Assembly (NCBI RefSeq): GCF_003008515.1
Contig: NZ_CP027668.1
Coordinates: forward strand, 3,699,001 to 3,763,000
Reading direction: 5' to 3'
DNA length: 64,000 nucleotides
Source: Phreatobacter cathodiphilus
GTDB lineage: Bacteria > Pseudomonadota > Alphaproteobacteria > Rhizobiales > Phreatobacteraceae
The notes beneath the pieces are model-generated. The model saw only the letters and a program-made list of their open reading frames with translations, made no database searches and was not told where the DNA came from. Position 1 is the first letter of the stretch, and the number at the start of each line of letters is the position of its first letter. Positions 27,913-37,128 of this stretch are shown in pieces. Position numbers and translations under genes: made by a program.

Positions 27913-30594
27913 TCATGCGGGAACGGGGCTCCTCGCCTGCAGGATCTTGCGGATCTCCGAGCGGCATGAACCGCAATTGGTGCCGGCCTTCGTAGCGCGG
28001 CCGACGGCGTCGACATCGCCGGCCCCCGCCGCGATGGCCGCGGCGACGGCGGTGAGGCCGACGGAGAAACAGGCGCAGAGCGTCGGGCCGGGATCGGGCA
28101 GGCCGTCGGCCGGTCGGCCGGACAGCAGCGCGCGCCGGGTGGCCGGGTCGAGGGTCGGGCGGGCGAAGAGCCCCTCGACGGCGCTCCAGGCGGCGCGGGC
28201 GCCGGGCCCGATGAAGACCACCGCCTCCAGCGCCTCGCCGCGGTAGGCGGCCGCCCGGTAGAGCCCGCGGGCGGGATCGCAGACCTCCGCGATGGTGCCG
28301 TCCTCGCCCGCGAGGCGGCGGATCAGCGCCGGCGCATCCGGGGGTTCCGTTGCGGCGAAGAGCAGCCCCGCCCCGCCGGCCACGGCGACCTTCGTCCAGA
28401 TCAGACCCTCCGGAGCCTCGGCGGCACCACGGGCGACGAGGAAGCCGTCGGTCGCGACCTCCACGCGCGACACCGACACCGGCGTCGCCTTCATCTCCGG
28501 CTGGCCGGAGAAGGGGTCGGTCGCCGCCTGGACCAGCGCGCCGATCCGCGCCGCGGCAGCGGTCTCTCCAGTCCAGTGGATCGGAGCGAAGACCTCGCCG
28601 CGGGCCTGGCCCGGATCGAGCGTGACGCGCAGCCGCGCCGCCCCGTGGGCGGTGTCGAGCCGCGCCACGTCTCCCTCGCAAAGGCCGAGGTGGGCGGCAT
28701 CGCTCGGATGGAGGGCGAGGAGGGGTTCGGGGCTGTGGCGGCCAAGGGTCGGCGCCTTCCCCGTCCGCGTCATGGTATGCCACTGGTCGCGCAGGCGCCC
28801 CGTATTGAGCAGGAGGGGCCGCCGGGCGTCCGGGCTCTCGGCGAGGACCGGCGAGGCGATGGCGACGAGACGGGCGCGCCGGTCCGCGGTGAAGAAGCCG
28901 CCGGCGGCGAAGAAGCGCGTCTCGGTGCGGTCGCCCGGCCTGCGCACCGGCCACTGCACCGGCTGGAGAGCTTCGTAATCGGCATCGGACAGGCCGGCGA
29001 GGCCGGAGAGGTCGAAGTCGCGCGTGCCGCGGTTCTCGAAGGCCGAGAGCGCCGCGTGTTCGCGGAAGACGGCCGCGGGTCCGGTCCAGGAGAAGGCCTC
29101 GCCGAAGCCGAGCCGCCGGGCGACGCCGGCGATGATCCACCAGTCGGGCCTTGCTTCGCCCGGCAGCGCCAGGAAGGGCCGCTGACGGGTGATGCGGCGT
29201 TCGGAATTGGTGACCGTGCCGTCCTTCTCGCCCCAGGCGGCGGCCGGCAGGAGGATATGCGCCCCCGCGTTCACCGTGTCGTTGGACAGCATGTTCTCGG
29301 AAACGACGAGCAGATCGAGCCCGGCCATGGCGCGACGCACGTGATCGGCACGCGGCATGCTGGCGGCCGGGTTGGTGCCCATGACCCAGAGCGCCCTGAT
29401 CGCGCCGCGGGCGACGGCGTCGAACATCTGCACGGCTTTCAAGCCCTCGCGCTCGGCCATGCGCGGCGCGCCCCAGAAGCGGCGGACGCGATCGATGTCG
29501 CTGGCGGTGAAGCCCATATGGGCGGCGAGCATGTTGGCGAGGCCGCCGACCTCCCGCCCGCCCATGGCGTTGGGCTGGCCGGTGAGCGAGAAGGGCCCCA
29601 TGCCCGGCCGCCCGATGCGACCGGTGGCGAGATGCACGTTGAGGATGGCGGAGACCTTGTCGGTGCCCTGGGCCGACTGGTTGACGCCCTGGCTGTAGAG
29701 CGTCACCGCCCTCCCGGTCGCCGCGAACCAGGCGAAGAGCCGCGCCACGTCGTCCGCGGGCAGGCCCGTCGCGGCCGCCGTGGCCGCAAGGGTCGGGGCG
29801 ATCTCGCGGGCGCGGACCAGCGCCTCGTCGAACCCGGTCGTGTGGGCGGCGAGCCAGGCCTCGTCCAGCCCGCCGGTATCCGCCAGGTTGACCAGGAGCC
29901 CCGCGAAGAGCACGGCGTCGGTGCCCGGCCGGATCTGCAGCACCAGATCGGCCTCGGCCGCGGTCGCGGTGCGGCGCGGGTCGACGACGACGATGCGGGC
30001 GCCGCGCGCCTGCTGGTTCGCCACCATGCGCTGCCAAAGGATCGGGTGACACCAGGCGGCGTTGGAGCCGACAAGGACGAGGAGGTCGGCCTCGTCGAGG
30101 TCCTCGTAGGTGCCCGGCACGGTGTCGGAGCCGAAGGCGCGGCGATGACCGGCGACTGAGGAGGCCATGCACAGGCGCGAATTGGTATCGACGTTGGCGG
30201 TGCCGACGAAGCCCTTCATCAGCTTGTTGGCGACGTAATAGTCCTCGGTCAGGAGTTGGCCCGAGAGATAGAGCGCGGTCGCATCAGGCCCGCCCTCCCG
30301 GATGGCGTGCTGGAACCCCTCGGCGACGCCATCCAGCGCCGTGTCCCAGGACACACGTTCCATGCTGCCGGACCGCGTCCGCATCATCGGATGGAGAAGG
30401 CGGCCCTCGAGGTCGAGCGTCTCGCCGAGGGCCGAACCCTTGACGCAGAGCCGGCCGCGATTGGCGGGATGAGCCGGATCGCCGGCGATGGTGACGCCGC
30501 CGCCGGCATCGACGCCGGCGAGGACGCCGCAGCCGACGCCGCAATAGGGGCAGGCCGTGGCGACCGGGCGGGGCAGAGGCGATTGTGCCGTCAT
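27913..30594 (-). CDS. nasA: Assimilatory nitrate reductase, molybdenum catalytic subunit
   Basis: Reduces nitrate to nitrite in the cytosol. The 893-residue protein starts with a [4Fe-4S] site, C15, C18, C22 (ACPYCGVGCGV) and C50 (RLCVKG), followed by the molybdopterin-guanine-dinucleotide domains of the NarB/NasA type. The C-terminus carries a BFD-like [2Fe-2S] module (LCACFSVGL ... TNCGSCRSEI), as in Klebsiella NasA. The ATG at 30594 lies two bases after the nasB stop. It is the last nitrate gene in the leftward unit. No nirB or nirD follows. Confidence 0.95.
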   Translation of the reverse strand: MTAQSPLPRPVATACPYCGVGCGVLAGVDAGGGVTIAGDPAHPANRGRLCVKGSALGETLDLEGRLLHPMMRTRSGSMERVSWDTALDGVAEGFQHAIREGGPDATALYLSGQLLTEDYYVANKLMKGFVGTANVDTNSRLCMASSVAGHRRAFGSDTVPGTYEDLDEADLLVLVGSNAAWCHPILWQRMVANQQARGARIVVVDPRRTATAAEADLVLQIRPGTDAVLFAGLLVNLADTGGLDEAWLAAHTTGFDEALVRAREIAPTLAATAAATGLPADDVARLFAWFAATGRAVTLYSQGVNQSAQGTDKVSAILNVHLATGRIGRPGMGPFSLTGQPNAMGGREVGGLANMLAAHMGFTASDIDRVRRFWGAPRMAEREGLKAVQMFDAVARGAIRALWVMGTNPAASMPRADHVRRAMAGLDLLVVSENMLSNDTVNAGAHILLPAAAWGEKDGTVTNSERRITRQRPFLALPGEARPDWWIIAGVARRLGFGEAFSWTGPAAVFREHAALSAFENRGTRDFDLSGLAGLSDADYEALQPVQWPVRRPGDRTETRFFAAGGFFTADRRARLVAIASPVLAESPDARRPLLLNTGRLRDQWHTMTRTGKAPTLGRHSPEPLLALHPSDAAHLGLCEGDVARLDTAHGAARLRVTLDPGQARGEVFAPIHWTGETAAAARIGALVQAATDPFSGQPEMKATPVSVSRVEVATDGFLVARGAAEAPEGLIWTKVAVAGGAGLLFAATEPPDAPALIRRLAGEDGTIAEVCDPARGLYRAAAYRGEALEAVVFIGPGARAAWSAVEGLFARPTLDPATRRALLSGRPADGLPDPGPTLCACFSVGLTAVAAAIAAGAGDVDAVGRATKAGTNCGSCRSEIRKILQARSPVPA

Positions 30595-30596
30595 GG

Positions 30597-31805
30597 TCAG
30601 GCGGCCTCCGCCAGGGCGCGGCCGAAGATGAGGCCGTCGCGCAGGGCCCCGAGGGGACGGCCGGAACGGATGAGGTCGAGATACCAGGGCCCGTCGCCGG
30701 TCTCGCCGTAGAGCAGGGCGCCAGCGAGGGCGCCGCCGCGCAGCACCAGCTTGCGGTAGGTGCCGAGGGCCGGATCGCGCCAGATCACGGTCTCGGCGCC
30801 CGGCCCGCCCTCGAAGTCCCCGGCGGAGAAGACGGGGATGCCGGAAACCTTGAGGTTGGTGGCCAGCACCGTGCCCTCGTAGGTCGCGGGCCGGCCGGAC
30901 AGGTTCCGGGCGAGCGCGGCGGCCTGCTGCAGGGCCGGCTCCACCAGGCCGTAGCAGATGCCACGATGCTCGGCGCATTCGCCGATGGCGTGGATGGCGG
31001 GATCGGATGTGGCGAGACGGTCGTCGACGAGGACGCCGCGGCCGGTGGCGAGCCCCGCCTCGCGGGCCAGGGTGGCGTTGGGCCGGATGCCGACGGCGCA
31101 GACCACGAGGTCGGCGGGAAGCAGCCGGCCGTCGGAGAGGCGGAGACCCGTGACGTGCCCGTCGCCCTCCACCGCGGCGGTGTCGGCACCGAGTTCGACC
31201 GTAATGCCGCGCGCCGCCAGCGCCGCCTTCAAGAGGGCCGCGGCCTCGGCGTCGAGCTGGCGCTCCATCAGCCGGTCCATCAGATGGACGAGGGTGACCC
31301 GCGTGCCACTGGCGGCGAGGCCCGAGGCCGCCTCGATGCCGAGGAGGCCGCCGCCGATCACCACGGCCCGCCGCGCCGGACCCGCGGCGGCCAGCATGGC
31401 GTCGACGTCGGCATGGTCGCGGAAGGTGACGACGCCGGGCAAGTCCATGCCGGGCTTGGGCAGGCGAATCGGATCGGAGCCGGTGGCGAGCACGAGCTGC
31501 GCGTAGGGCAGGCGAGCGCCGTCCTCCAGCACGACCTGGCGGTTATCCCGGTCGACGGCGACGGCGCGGCGGCCGTAGACGAGGGTGACGCCCTGGCGCT
31601 CCCACCATGTCAGAGGCTTCAGCTCGGTCTCCTCGCGGGCCATCTCGCCTGCGAGAACGGAGGAGAGCAGGACGCGGTTGTAGGCGAGATGCGGCTCCGC
31701 CCCGACGACGAGGATGGAATAGCGGCCGAGCGCCACCCGCCCGAGCTCCTCGACGAGCCGCGCGGCGGCCATGCCGTTGCCGATGACGACGAGCGGTTCG
31801 GACAT
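30597..31805 (-). CDS. nasB: FAD/NAD(P)H-dependent electron-transfer subunit for assimilatory nitrate reductase (NirB N-terminus-like)
   Basis: A 402-residue flavoprotein that resembles the FAD/NADH-binding front of nitrite reductase NirB and the small subunits of nitrate reductases. The FAD loop is VIGNGMAAARLVEEL at the N-terminus, HLAYNRVLLSSVLAGE follows, and the NAD loop is VVIGGGLLGIEAASGL. No sirohaem/4Fe-4S nitrite-reducing domains or BFD module are present, so it cannot reduce nitrite itself. Next to nasA, it most likely passes electrons from NAD(P)H to NasA. The symbol follows the NasB usage of Bacillus; Klebsiella calls the counterpart NasC. Confidence 0.87.
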   Translation of the reverse strand: MSEPLVVIGNGMAAARLVEELGRVALGRYSILVVGAEPHLAYNRVLLSSVLAGEMAREETELKPLTWWERQGVTLVYGRRAVAVDRDNRQVVLEDGARLPYAQLVLATGSDPIRLPKPGMDLPGVVTFRDHADVDAMLAAAGPARRAVVIGGGLLGIEAASGLAASGTRVTLVHLMDRLMERQLDAEAAALLKAALAARGITVELGADTAAVEGDGHVTGLRLSDGRLLPADLVVCAVGIRPNATLAREAGLATGRGVLVDDRLATSDPAIHAIGECAEHRGICYGLVEPALQQAAALARNLSGRPATYEGTVLATNLKVSGIPVFSAGDFEGGPGAETVIWRDPALGTYRKLVLRGGALAGALLYGETGDGPWYLDLIRSGRPLGALRDGLIFGRALAEAA

Positions 31806-31816
31806 GGCCGCGTCCG

Positions 31817-32617
<801 letters not shown>

Positions 32618-32628
32618 CGCAGCGCTCC

Positions 32629-33537
32629 TCAGTTCGCGGCCGTGCCGCGGGTGACGATGGTCGCGAGCGCGGCGATCAGGCGGTCGAGGACGAAGCCGAC
32701 CAGGCCGATATAGACGAGCGCGACGATGATGTCGGAGAGCTTGGAGGAGTTCCACGCGTCCCAGATGAAGAAGCCGATGCCGATCCCGCCGGTGAGCATC
32801 TCGGCGGCGACGATGGCGAGCCAGGCGAGGCCGACGCCGATCCTCAGGCCCGTGAAGATGTAGGGCGCCGCGGAGGGCAGCATGATCTTCCAGAAGAACT
32901 CGATCTGGTTCAGCCGCAGCACGGCGGCGACGTTGCGATAGTCCTGCGGGATGTTGCGGATGCCGACCGAGGTGTTGATCAGGATCGGCCAGATCGCCGT
33001 GATGAAGATGACGAAGATGGCGCTGGGATTAGCGTCGCGGAAGGCAGCGAGCGAGATCGGCAGCCAGGCCAGCGGCGGCACCGTGCGCAGCACCTGGAAG
33101 ATCGGATCGAGGCCGCGCATGGCCCATGTCGACTGGCCGACGATGGTGCCGACGACGATGCCGACGATCGCAGCGAGACCGAAGCCGATGGCGACGCGTT
33201 GCAGCGAGGTCATGACGCGCCAGCCCAGCCCCATGTCCTGGCTGCCGGCGACGAAGAAGGGATCGAGGATCAGGTCGCTTGCATCGCGCCAGACCTGGCT
33301 CGGCGAGGGCAGGGTGGCACCCGAGCCGGAGCAGAGGATCTCCCAGACGAGCAGGATCAGCGCCAGGGTCAGGAGGGGTGGCACCACTGCGCTCGTGACG
33401 GCGACGAGCCGCGGCGTCAGCCGCTCCAGCCGGCTCGGCGCAAGGGCGGGCGACAGGGCCACCACCTCCGCCTTGGGCGGCGGCTCTGCGGCGACATCGG
33501 GCATGGTGTCGACGGCTCTCAATGCGGGTCGGGACAT
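32629..33537 (-). CDS. nrtB: Nitrate/nitrite ABC transporter permease
   Basis: A 302-residue inner-membrane permease of the NrtB/SsuC type, with six or more membrane helices after a Pro/Ala-rich cytosolic N-terminus of about 45 residues. The EAA-type loop NVAAVLRLNQIEFFWKIMLPSAAPYIFTGLRIG is present, as is VLRTVPPLAWLPISLAAF. It assembles with NrtC and receives nitrate from NrtA. A strong hairpin separates it from nrtA, likely letting the binding protein be made in excess. Confidence 0.93.
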   Translation of the reverse strand: MSRPALRAVDTMPDVAAEPPPKAEVVALSPALAPSRLERLTPRLVAVTSAVVPPLLTLALILLVWEILCSGSGATLPSPSQVWRDASDLILDPFFVAGSQDMGLGWRVMTSLQRVAIGFGLAAIVGIVVGTIVGQSTWAMRGLDPIFQVLRTVPPLAWLPISLAAFRDANPSAIFVIFITAIWPILINTSVGIRNIPQDYRNVAAVLRLNQIEFFWKIMLPSAAPYIFTGLRIGVGLAWLAIVAAEMLTGGIGIGFFIWDAWNSSKLSDIIVALVYIGLVGFVLDRLIAALATIVTRGTAAN

Positions 33538-33563
33538 GAGCGCTCTCTTGCCGGAGGTGGGGA

Positions 33564-33584
33564 GCCGCCCGGCATCCGGGCGGC
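33564..33584 (-). repeat. Perfect hairpin between nrtA and nrtB
   Basis: GCCGCCCGG and CCGGGCGGC form a perfect 9-bp stem around a 3-base loop in the 66-base gap between the two genes. No U-tract follows, so it is unlikely to be a full terminator. Hairpins in this position often protect the upstream binding-protein message from 3' decay. Confidence 0.6.
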
Positions 33585-33603
33585 AGGGTGGTGACGGGGG
33601 CCG

Positions 33604-34929
33604 TCAGACCTGGGCGCGCTTGATCTTGAGCGCGCGCAGATAGGCCTGCGGGTCGGCGGGATCGAACTTCACGCCGTCGAAGAAGGTCTCGACGCCGCGG
33701 CTGTCGGAGGTCGGGACGCCAGCGACGCCGAGGGTCTTGGCGGCGGCGAGCCAGAGGTCCGAGCGGTTGGTCTTGTCGACGAGCGCCTTGATGTCGGTGT
33801 TCGGCTCGAATTTGCCCCAGCGGATGTTCTCGGTGACGAACCAGCTGTCGAGGCTCTTCCAGGGATAGGAGACGGCGCCGCCCTCGCCCCAGAACTTCAT
33901 GCGCAGCGGCGAATCCGACACCTTGCGGCCGTGGCCGTAATTGATGTTGCCCTTGAGGCGTCCGTTGATGTCGTTGACGGGCACGTTGAACCACTGGCGG
34001 CGGCCGACGATCTGCGCCAGCTCCTCCTTGTTCTCCATCTTCTCGCACCACTGCTGGGCTTCCATCACCGCCATGAGGATGGCCTGGGTCGCCTTCGGAT
34101 GGGCGTCGACCCAGTCGGCGCGCATGCCGAGGATCTTCTCGGGGTGCTTGAACCAGAGCTCGCCGGTGGTGATGGCGGTGTAGCCGATGTTCTGGTTGAC
34201 GAGCTGCTCGTTCCACGGCTCGCCGACGCAGAAGCAGTCCATGGTGCCGACCTTCATGTTCGCCACCATCTGAGGCGGCGGCACGACGATCACCTTGATG
34301 TCGCTGTCCGGATCGATGCCGCCGGCGGCGAGCCAGTAGCGGATCCACAGATCGTGGGTGCCGCCCGGGAAGGTCATGGCGGCGGTGAGCTCCTTGCCCT
34401 GCGCCTTCTTGCGCTCGAAGGCGGCCTTCAGCGGCGAGGAATCCTTCTGAATCGCCAGATCCTTGTACTCGTTGGAAATCGAGATCGACTGGCCGTCCTC
34501 GTTGAGGTTGAGGAGGGTGTACATCGGCAGCGACTGGCCGTTCTGCATCACCTTGCCGGTGGTATAGAGATGGACCTTGGGCCTGAGGATGTGGCCGCCG
34601 TCGATGCCGTTGGCCTTGGTGCCTAGGGCCATGTTGTCGCGCGTCGCGCCCCAGGACGCCTGTTTGGCGATGTCCATGTCGGGCACGCCGTGCTTGGCGT
34701 AAAAGCCCTTCTCCTTGGCGATGATGAGCGGCGCGGCGTCGGTGAGGGCGATGTAGCCGAGCTTGGTGCCCTTCACCTCGGGACCCGCTCCTTGCGCGAA
34801 GGCGCCGGCCGGCAGGGCGGCCTTGGCGGCGGCAAAGAGCGCGGCGGTCGCGGCGGTCTGCTTCAGAAAGGCGCGGCGGCTGGTGCGGCCGGCGGCAGCG
34901 GGGGACTTGGCCTGGAAGGTCGTTGTCAT
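33604..34929 (-). CDS. nrtA: Nitrate/nitrite ABC transporter substrate-binding protein, Tat-exported
   Basis: A 441-residue periplasmic nitrate-binding protein. The N-terminus has a twin-arginine signal (SRRAFLKQTAATAALFAAA) ending near PAGAFA. The mature part has the NrtA-type pattern IALTDAAPLIIAKEKGFYAKHG, GGTHDLWIRYWLAAGGIDPD and the CVGEPWNEQLV segment around the anion pocket. The ATG at 34929 is preferred; an in-frame ATG twelve codons upstream is possible. It is the first gene behind the regulated leader. The sensor NasS, encoded upstream, is a paralogue without a signal peptide. Confidence 0.94.
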   Translation of the reverse strand: MTTTFQAKSPAAAGRTSRRAFLKQTAATAALFAAAKAALPAGAFAQGAGPEVKGTKLGYIALTDAAPLIIAKEKGFYAKHGVPDMDIAKQASWGATRDNMALGTKANGIDGGHILRPKVHLYTTGKVMQNGQSLPMYTLLNLNEDGQSISISNEYKDLAIQKDSSPLKAAFERKKAQGKELTAAMTFPGGTHDLWIRYWLAAGGIDPDSDIKVIVVPPPQMVANMKVGTMDCFCVGEPWNEQLVNQNIGYTAITTGELWFKHPEKILGMRADWVDAHPKATQAILMAVMEAQQWCEKMENKEELAQIVGRRQWFNVPVNDINGRLKGNINYGHGRKVSDSPLRMKFWGEGGAVSYPWKSLDSWFVTENIRWGKFEPNTDIKALVDKTNRSDLWLAAAKTLGVAGVPTSDSRGVETFFDGVKFDPADPQAYLRALKIKRAQV

Positions 34930-35028
34930 CGTCGGGTCCCGGTTAAGGTCAGGTGGCAGGTTCATGATCGGCCGCGCAGACCGCGGCTCTGTTCGTTCCT
35001 CAAAGGCCGCCCGGCTGGTTCCGGGCAC

Positions 35029-35106
35029 AAAAAAACCGCCGACAAAGGTCCTGTCGTCACCATGTCTTCCCTTGGGGAAGACGGCACGTCGGACTTCTGT
35101 CAGCGG
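35029..35106 (-). terminator. Leader intrinsic terminator of the nitrate operon
   Basis: Reading leftwards, CCGCTGACA (35106-35098) pairs with TGTCGGCGG (35044-35036) with one G-U pair, helped by an inner GTCC/GGAC pair. A separate internal 8-bp hairpin GTCTTCCC/GGGAAGAC occupies 35064-35082. Seven U residues (35035-35029) follow the main stem. It lies about 100 bases before nrtA, so unless it is melted, transcripts should stop here. Its 5' arm shares bases 35100-35106 with hairpin P2 of the ANTAR element, so the two folds exclude each other. Confidence 0.8.
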
Positions 35107-35134
35107 CGTTGCTGATGGACCCTGCGCTGGGTCC
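35100..35134 (-). promoter_or_regulatory. Two-hairpin ANTAR (NasT/NasR-type) antitermination element
   Basis: Hairpin P1 is GGACCC-AGCGCA-GGGUCC (35134-35117). After one base, hairpin P2 is UCAGC-AACGCC-GCUGA (35115-35100). Both loops have six bases with A at position 1 and G at position 4, the signature of RNA bound by ANTAR-domain antiterminators. The 3' arm of P2 is also the 5' arm of the downstream terminator. With nasT and nasS directly upstream, this is the expected target: NasT, freed from NasS when nitrate is present, stabilises P1-P2 and prevents termination. Confidence 0.82.
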
Positions 35135-35170
35135 GGTGGCGGCCCTGCGGCCACTCTCGCCACAAAGGCA

Positions 35171-35187
35171 TTCAAGCCCCGTGCCAA
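35171..35187 (-). promoter_or_regulatory. Sigma-54 (-24/-12) promoter of the nitrate operon
   Basis: The leftward strand reads TTGGCACGGGGCTTGAA against the consensus YTGGCACGrNNNTTGCW, with one mismatch (A for C in the -12 element). Transcription would start near 35160, which places both ANTAR hairpins and the terminator in the leader. This predicts NtrC-dependent control by nitrogen supply. Confidence 0.7.
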
Positions 35188-35291
35188 GTGCGTTTCGGTC
35201 CGGAAAGGCGGGATTGTGGGCGCTCCGCGGCCGGTCGCCGGGCGGCCGGAGCCTGGAAACGTTCGAAACGGCGGCAGCGGCGCGGCGTGGC

Positions 35292-35308
35292 TGCCGATTC
35301 GTTGTGCA
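35292..35308. promoter_or_regulatory. Possible NtrC enhancer site
   Basis: TGCCGATTCGTTGTGCA matches the outer bases of the NtrC consensus TGCACC-N5-GGTGCA (TGC at one end, GTGCA at the other) but not the middle. It lies just beyond the nasS stop, about 105-120 bases upstream of the -24 element, a normal enhancer distance. The match is partial. Confidence 0.3.
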
Positions 35309-35321
35309 GCGCAAACTTCGC

Positions 35322-36479
35322 TCAGCCGCGCGACTTCGGCAGGCCCCGGGCGTCGAAACGGGCGAGATAGCCGGCGAGATCGGCGGGATCGAAGGCCGGT
35401 TCGAGAATGCTGCCGATCGGGTCGGCATCGGCCGCCGCACCGTCCCCTCCCACCGCCGCGTCGAAGAGGTCGGTGCGGATGAGGGCGGCGATGCGGGCCG
35501 CCGCGCCGGGGTCGAGCCGCGTCTGGCCCCAGCGCACCATCTGAGCGTAGAGCCAGGCATAGCGGCCAGCGTCCGGGCGGGCGGCGCCGGGCACGTCGTA
35601 GCGAATGAAGTCCGGTACCGAACGGGAGGGACCGCCGGGGGTGAAGATCAGCCGGCCCTCGATGGTGCGCAGCACCAGCGGGGCGGCGACGCTGAGATAA
35701 TGCGGCGCCGAGAGCATGGCCGCGAGTTCGAGGGCATTGCCCGGGTCGGCGCACCAGGCCGCCCCCTTGGCCGTGGCGGCGACGATGGCGCGCAGCGTGC
35801 CGGCATCACCCGCCGCCAGCGTGTCGCCGATCACCAGCGTCTTCTCGGGGATCCGCGAGAACAGGGCCGAACTCGGCGCGAGAATGTGGCCGACGCCGCG
35901 GTCGACGGCCACCGAGTTCCAGGGCGAGCCGACGCAGAAGCCGTCGATGAGGCCCTTTTCCAGCGAGCCCGCCATGAGAGGCGGCGGAATGACCACGAGC
36001 TGGACGTCGCGGTCCGGATCGATTCCGCCGGCGGCGAGATAGGCGCGCAGGATGTAGTTGTGGGTGGAGTAGGGGAAGGTCGACGCGAAAACCGGGGGGC
36101 TGAGGCCAGCGCTCTCGCGGCGCTTGATGGCGGCGGCGAAGAGCGGCAGGGCCGCGACGGGGTCCTCGGGAAGCTCGCCCAGTTCGCGCACGAAGGCGGC
36201 CGACAGAGTGATGGCGTTGCCGTTGAGGGCGAGCGTCACCGGCGCGATCATCGGAACCTTGACGTGGCCGATGCCGAGCGCGCTTGCCAGCGCCAGGGGG
36301 GTGAGCATATGGGCGGCGTCGAACAGGCCGATGGAGAGCTTGTCGCGGATGTTGGCCCAGGAGACCTCGCGGACGAGATCGAAGGACAGGCCCTCCTCGG
36401 CGGCAAAACCGCGCTCGTGGGCGGCGATGAGCGGCGCTGCGTCGGTGAGCGGGATGAAGCCGATGGTGATCCGTTTCAT
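35322..36479 (-). CDS. nasS: Nitrate sensor NasS (NrtA-like, cytoplasmic)
   Basis: A 385-residue protein related to NrtA but with no export signal: it starts MKRITIGFIPLTDAAPLIAAHERGF. The same anion-pocket region is present (GFCVGSPWNSVAV, ASTFPYSTHNYILRAYLAAGGID). In Paracoccus, Azotobacter and Bradyrhizobium, NasS holds NasT inactive until it binds nitrate or nitrite. Its ATG overlaps the nasT stop (ATGA), fitting a stoichiometric complex. After its stop comes a 392-base interval with the sigma-54 promoter and RNA leader. Confidence 0.92.
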   Translation of the reverse strand: MKRITIGFIPLTDAAPLIAAHERGFAAEEGLSFDLVREVSWANIRDKLSIGLFDAAHMLTPLALASALGIGHVKVPMIAPVTLALNGNAITLSAAFVRELGELPEDPVAALPLFAAAIKRRESAGLSPPVFASTFPYSTHNYILRAYLAAGGIDPDRDVQLVVIPPPLMAGSLEKGLIDGFCVGSPWNSVAVDRGVGHILAPSSALFSRIPEKTLVIGDTLAAGDAGTLRAIVAATAKGAAWCADPGNALELAAMLSAPHYLSVAAPLVLRTIEGRLIFTPGGPSRSVPDFIRYDVPGAARPDAGRYAWLYAQMVRWGQTRLDPGAAARIAALIRTDLFDAAVGGDGAAADADPIGSILEPAFDPADLAGYLARFDARGLPKSRG

Positions 36480-37063
36480 CCCAGCATCTCCAGTCCGGTA
36501 ACCACCGCCTGGGCAATGTCGGCGAGCTTCTTCTTCTCGTTCATGGCGCGGCGGCGCAGCAGCGTATAGGCCTCGTCCTCCGAAATGCCCTTGTGGCGCA
36601 TCAGCAGGCCCTTGGCCTTCTCGACGATCTTGCGCTCCTCCAGCGCCGACAGCGCCTGGTCGAGCTCGTTCTGCAGCCTGGCGAAGGCCTGGAAGCGGGC
36701 GACGCACATGTCGAGGATCGACTTCACCCGCTCCTTCTTCAGCCCGTCGACCACATAGGCCGAGACGCCCGCCTCGATCGCCTTGTTGATCATGCCGGTG
36801 TCGGACTGGTCGACGAACATGGCGACCGGCCGCTTCACCAGCCGCGAGACCTGAAAGAGCTGTTCCAGCACGTCGCGCGAGGGGTTTTCGAGGTCGATGA
36901 CGACAACGTCCGGGTCGGTGGCGTAGAGGCGGGCGAGAAGGTTGGTCATCTCGTCGATATGCACGATGCGGGAATAGCCCGCGTCGCGCAGCCCCTCCTC
37001 GATGATGGCGGCGCGGGAGCGGCTCTCGTCGACGATGGCGATGGTGAGACTGAGGTCACTCAG
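36476..37063 (-). CDS. nasT: ANTAR-domain transcription antiterminator NasT, probable CTG start
   Basis: An RNA-binding antiterminator with a receiver-like domain (IAIVDESRSRAAIIEEGL ... VVVIDLENPSRD) and a C-terminal ANTAR domain (ALEERKIVEKAKGLLMRHKG, then AYTLLRRRAMNEKKKLADIA). Full length, 195 residues, needs a CTG at 37063 preceded by GGAG eight bases away, giving MSDLSLTIAIVDES. Upstream to an in-frame stop at 37091 there is no ATG, GTG or TTG. The next normal start, GTG at 36964, would remove the first 33 residues including the acidic pocket. It overlaps nasS by three bases. Confidence 0.85.
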   Translation of the reverse strand: MSDLSLTIAIVDESRSRAAIIEEGLRDAGYSRIVHIDEMTNLLARLYATDPDVVVIDLENPSRDVLEQLFQVSRLVKRPVAMFVDQSDTGMINKAIEAGVSAYVVDGLKKERVKSILDMCVARFQAFARLQNELDQALSALEERKIVEKAKGLLMRHKGISEDEAYTLLRRRAMNEKKKLADIAQAVVTGLEMLG

Positions 37064-37128
37064 GGGCGGAACTCCGTCGGCGGACTTCGCTCATGGTGCA
37101 CCGCACAAGGAAAGCCGGCAAGGGCCCT

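Noticed and set aside
30595-30978. N-terminal extension of nasA by 128 codons
   Set aside because: Arg/Pro-rich shadow of the flavoprotein gene in another frame; the conserved protein begins at 30594.
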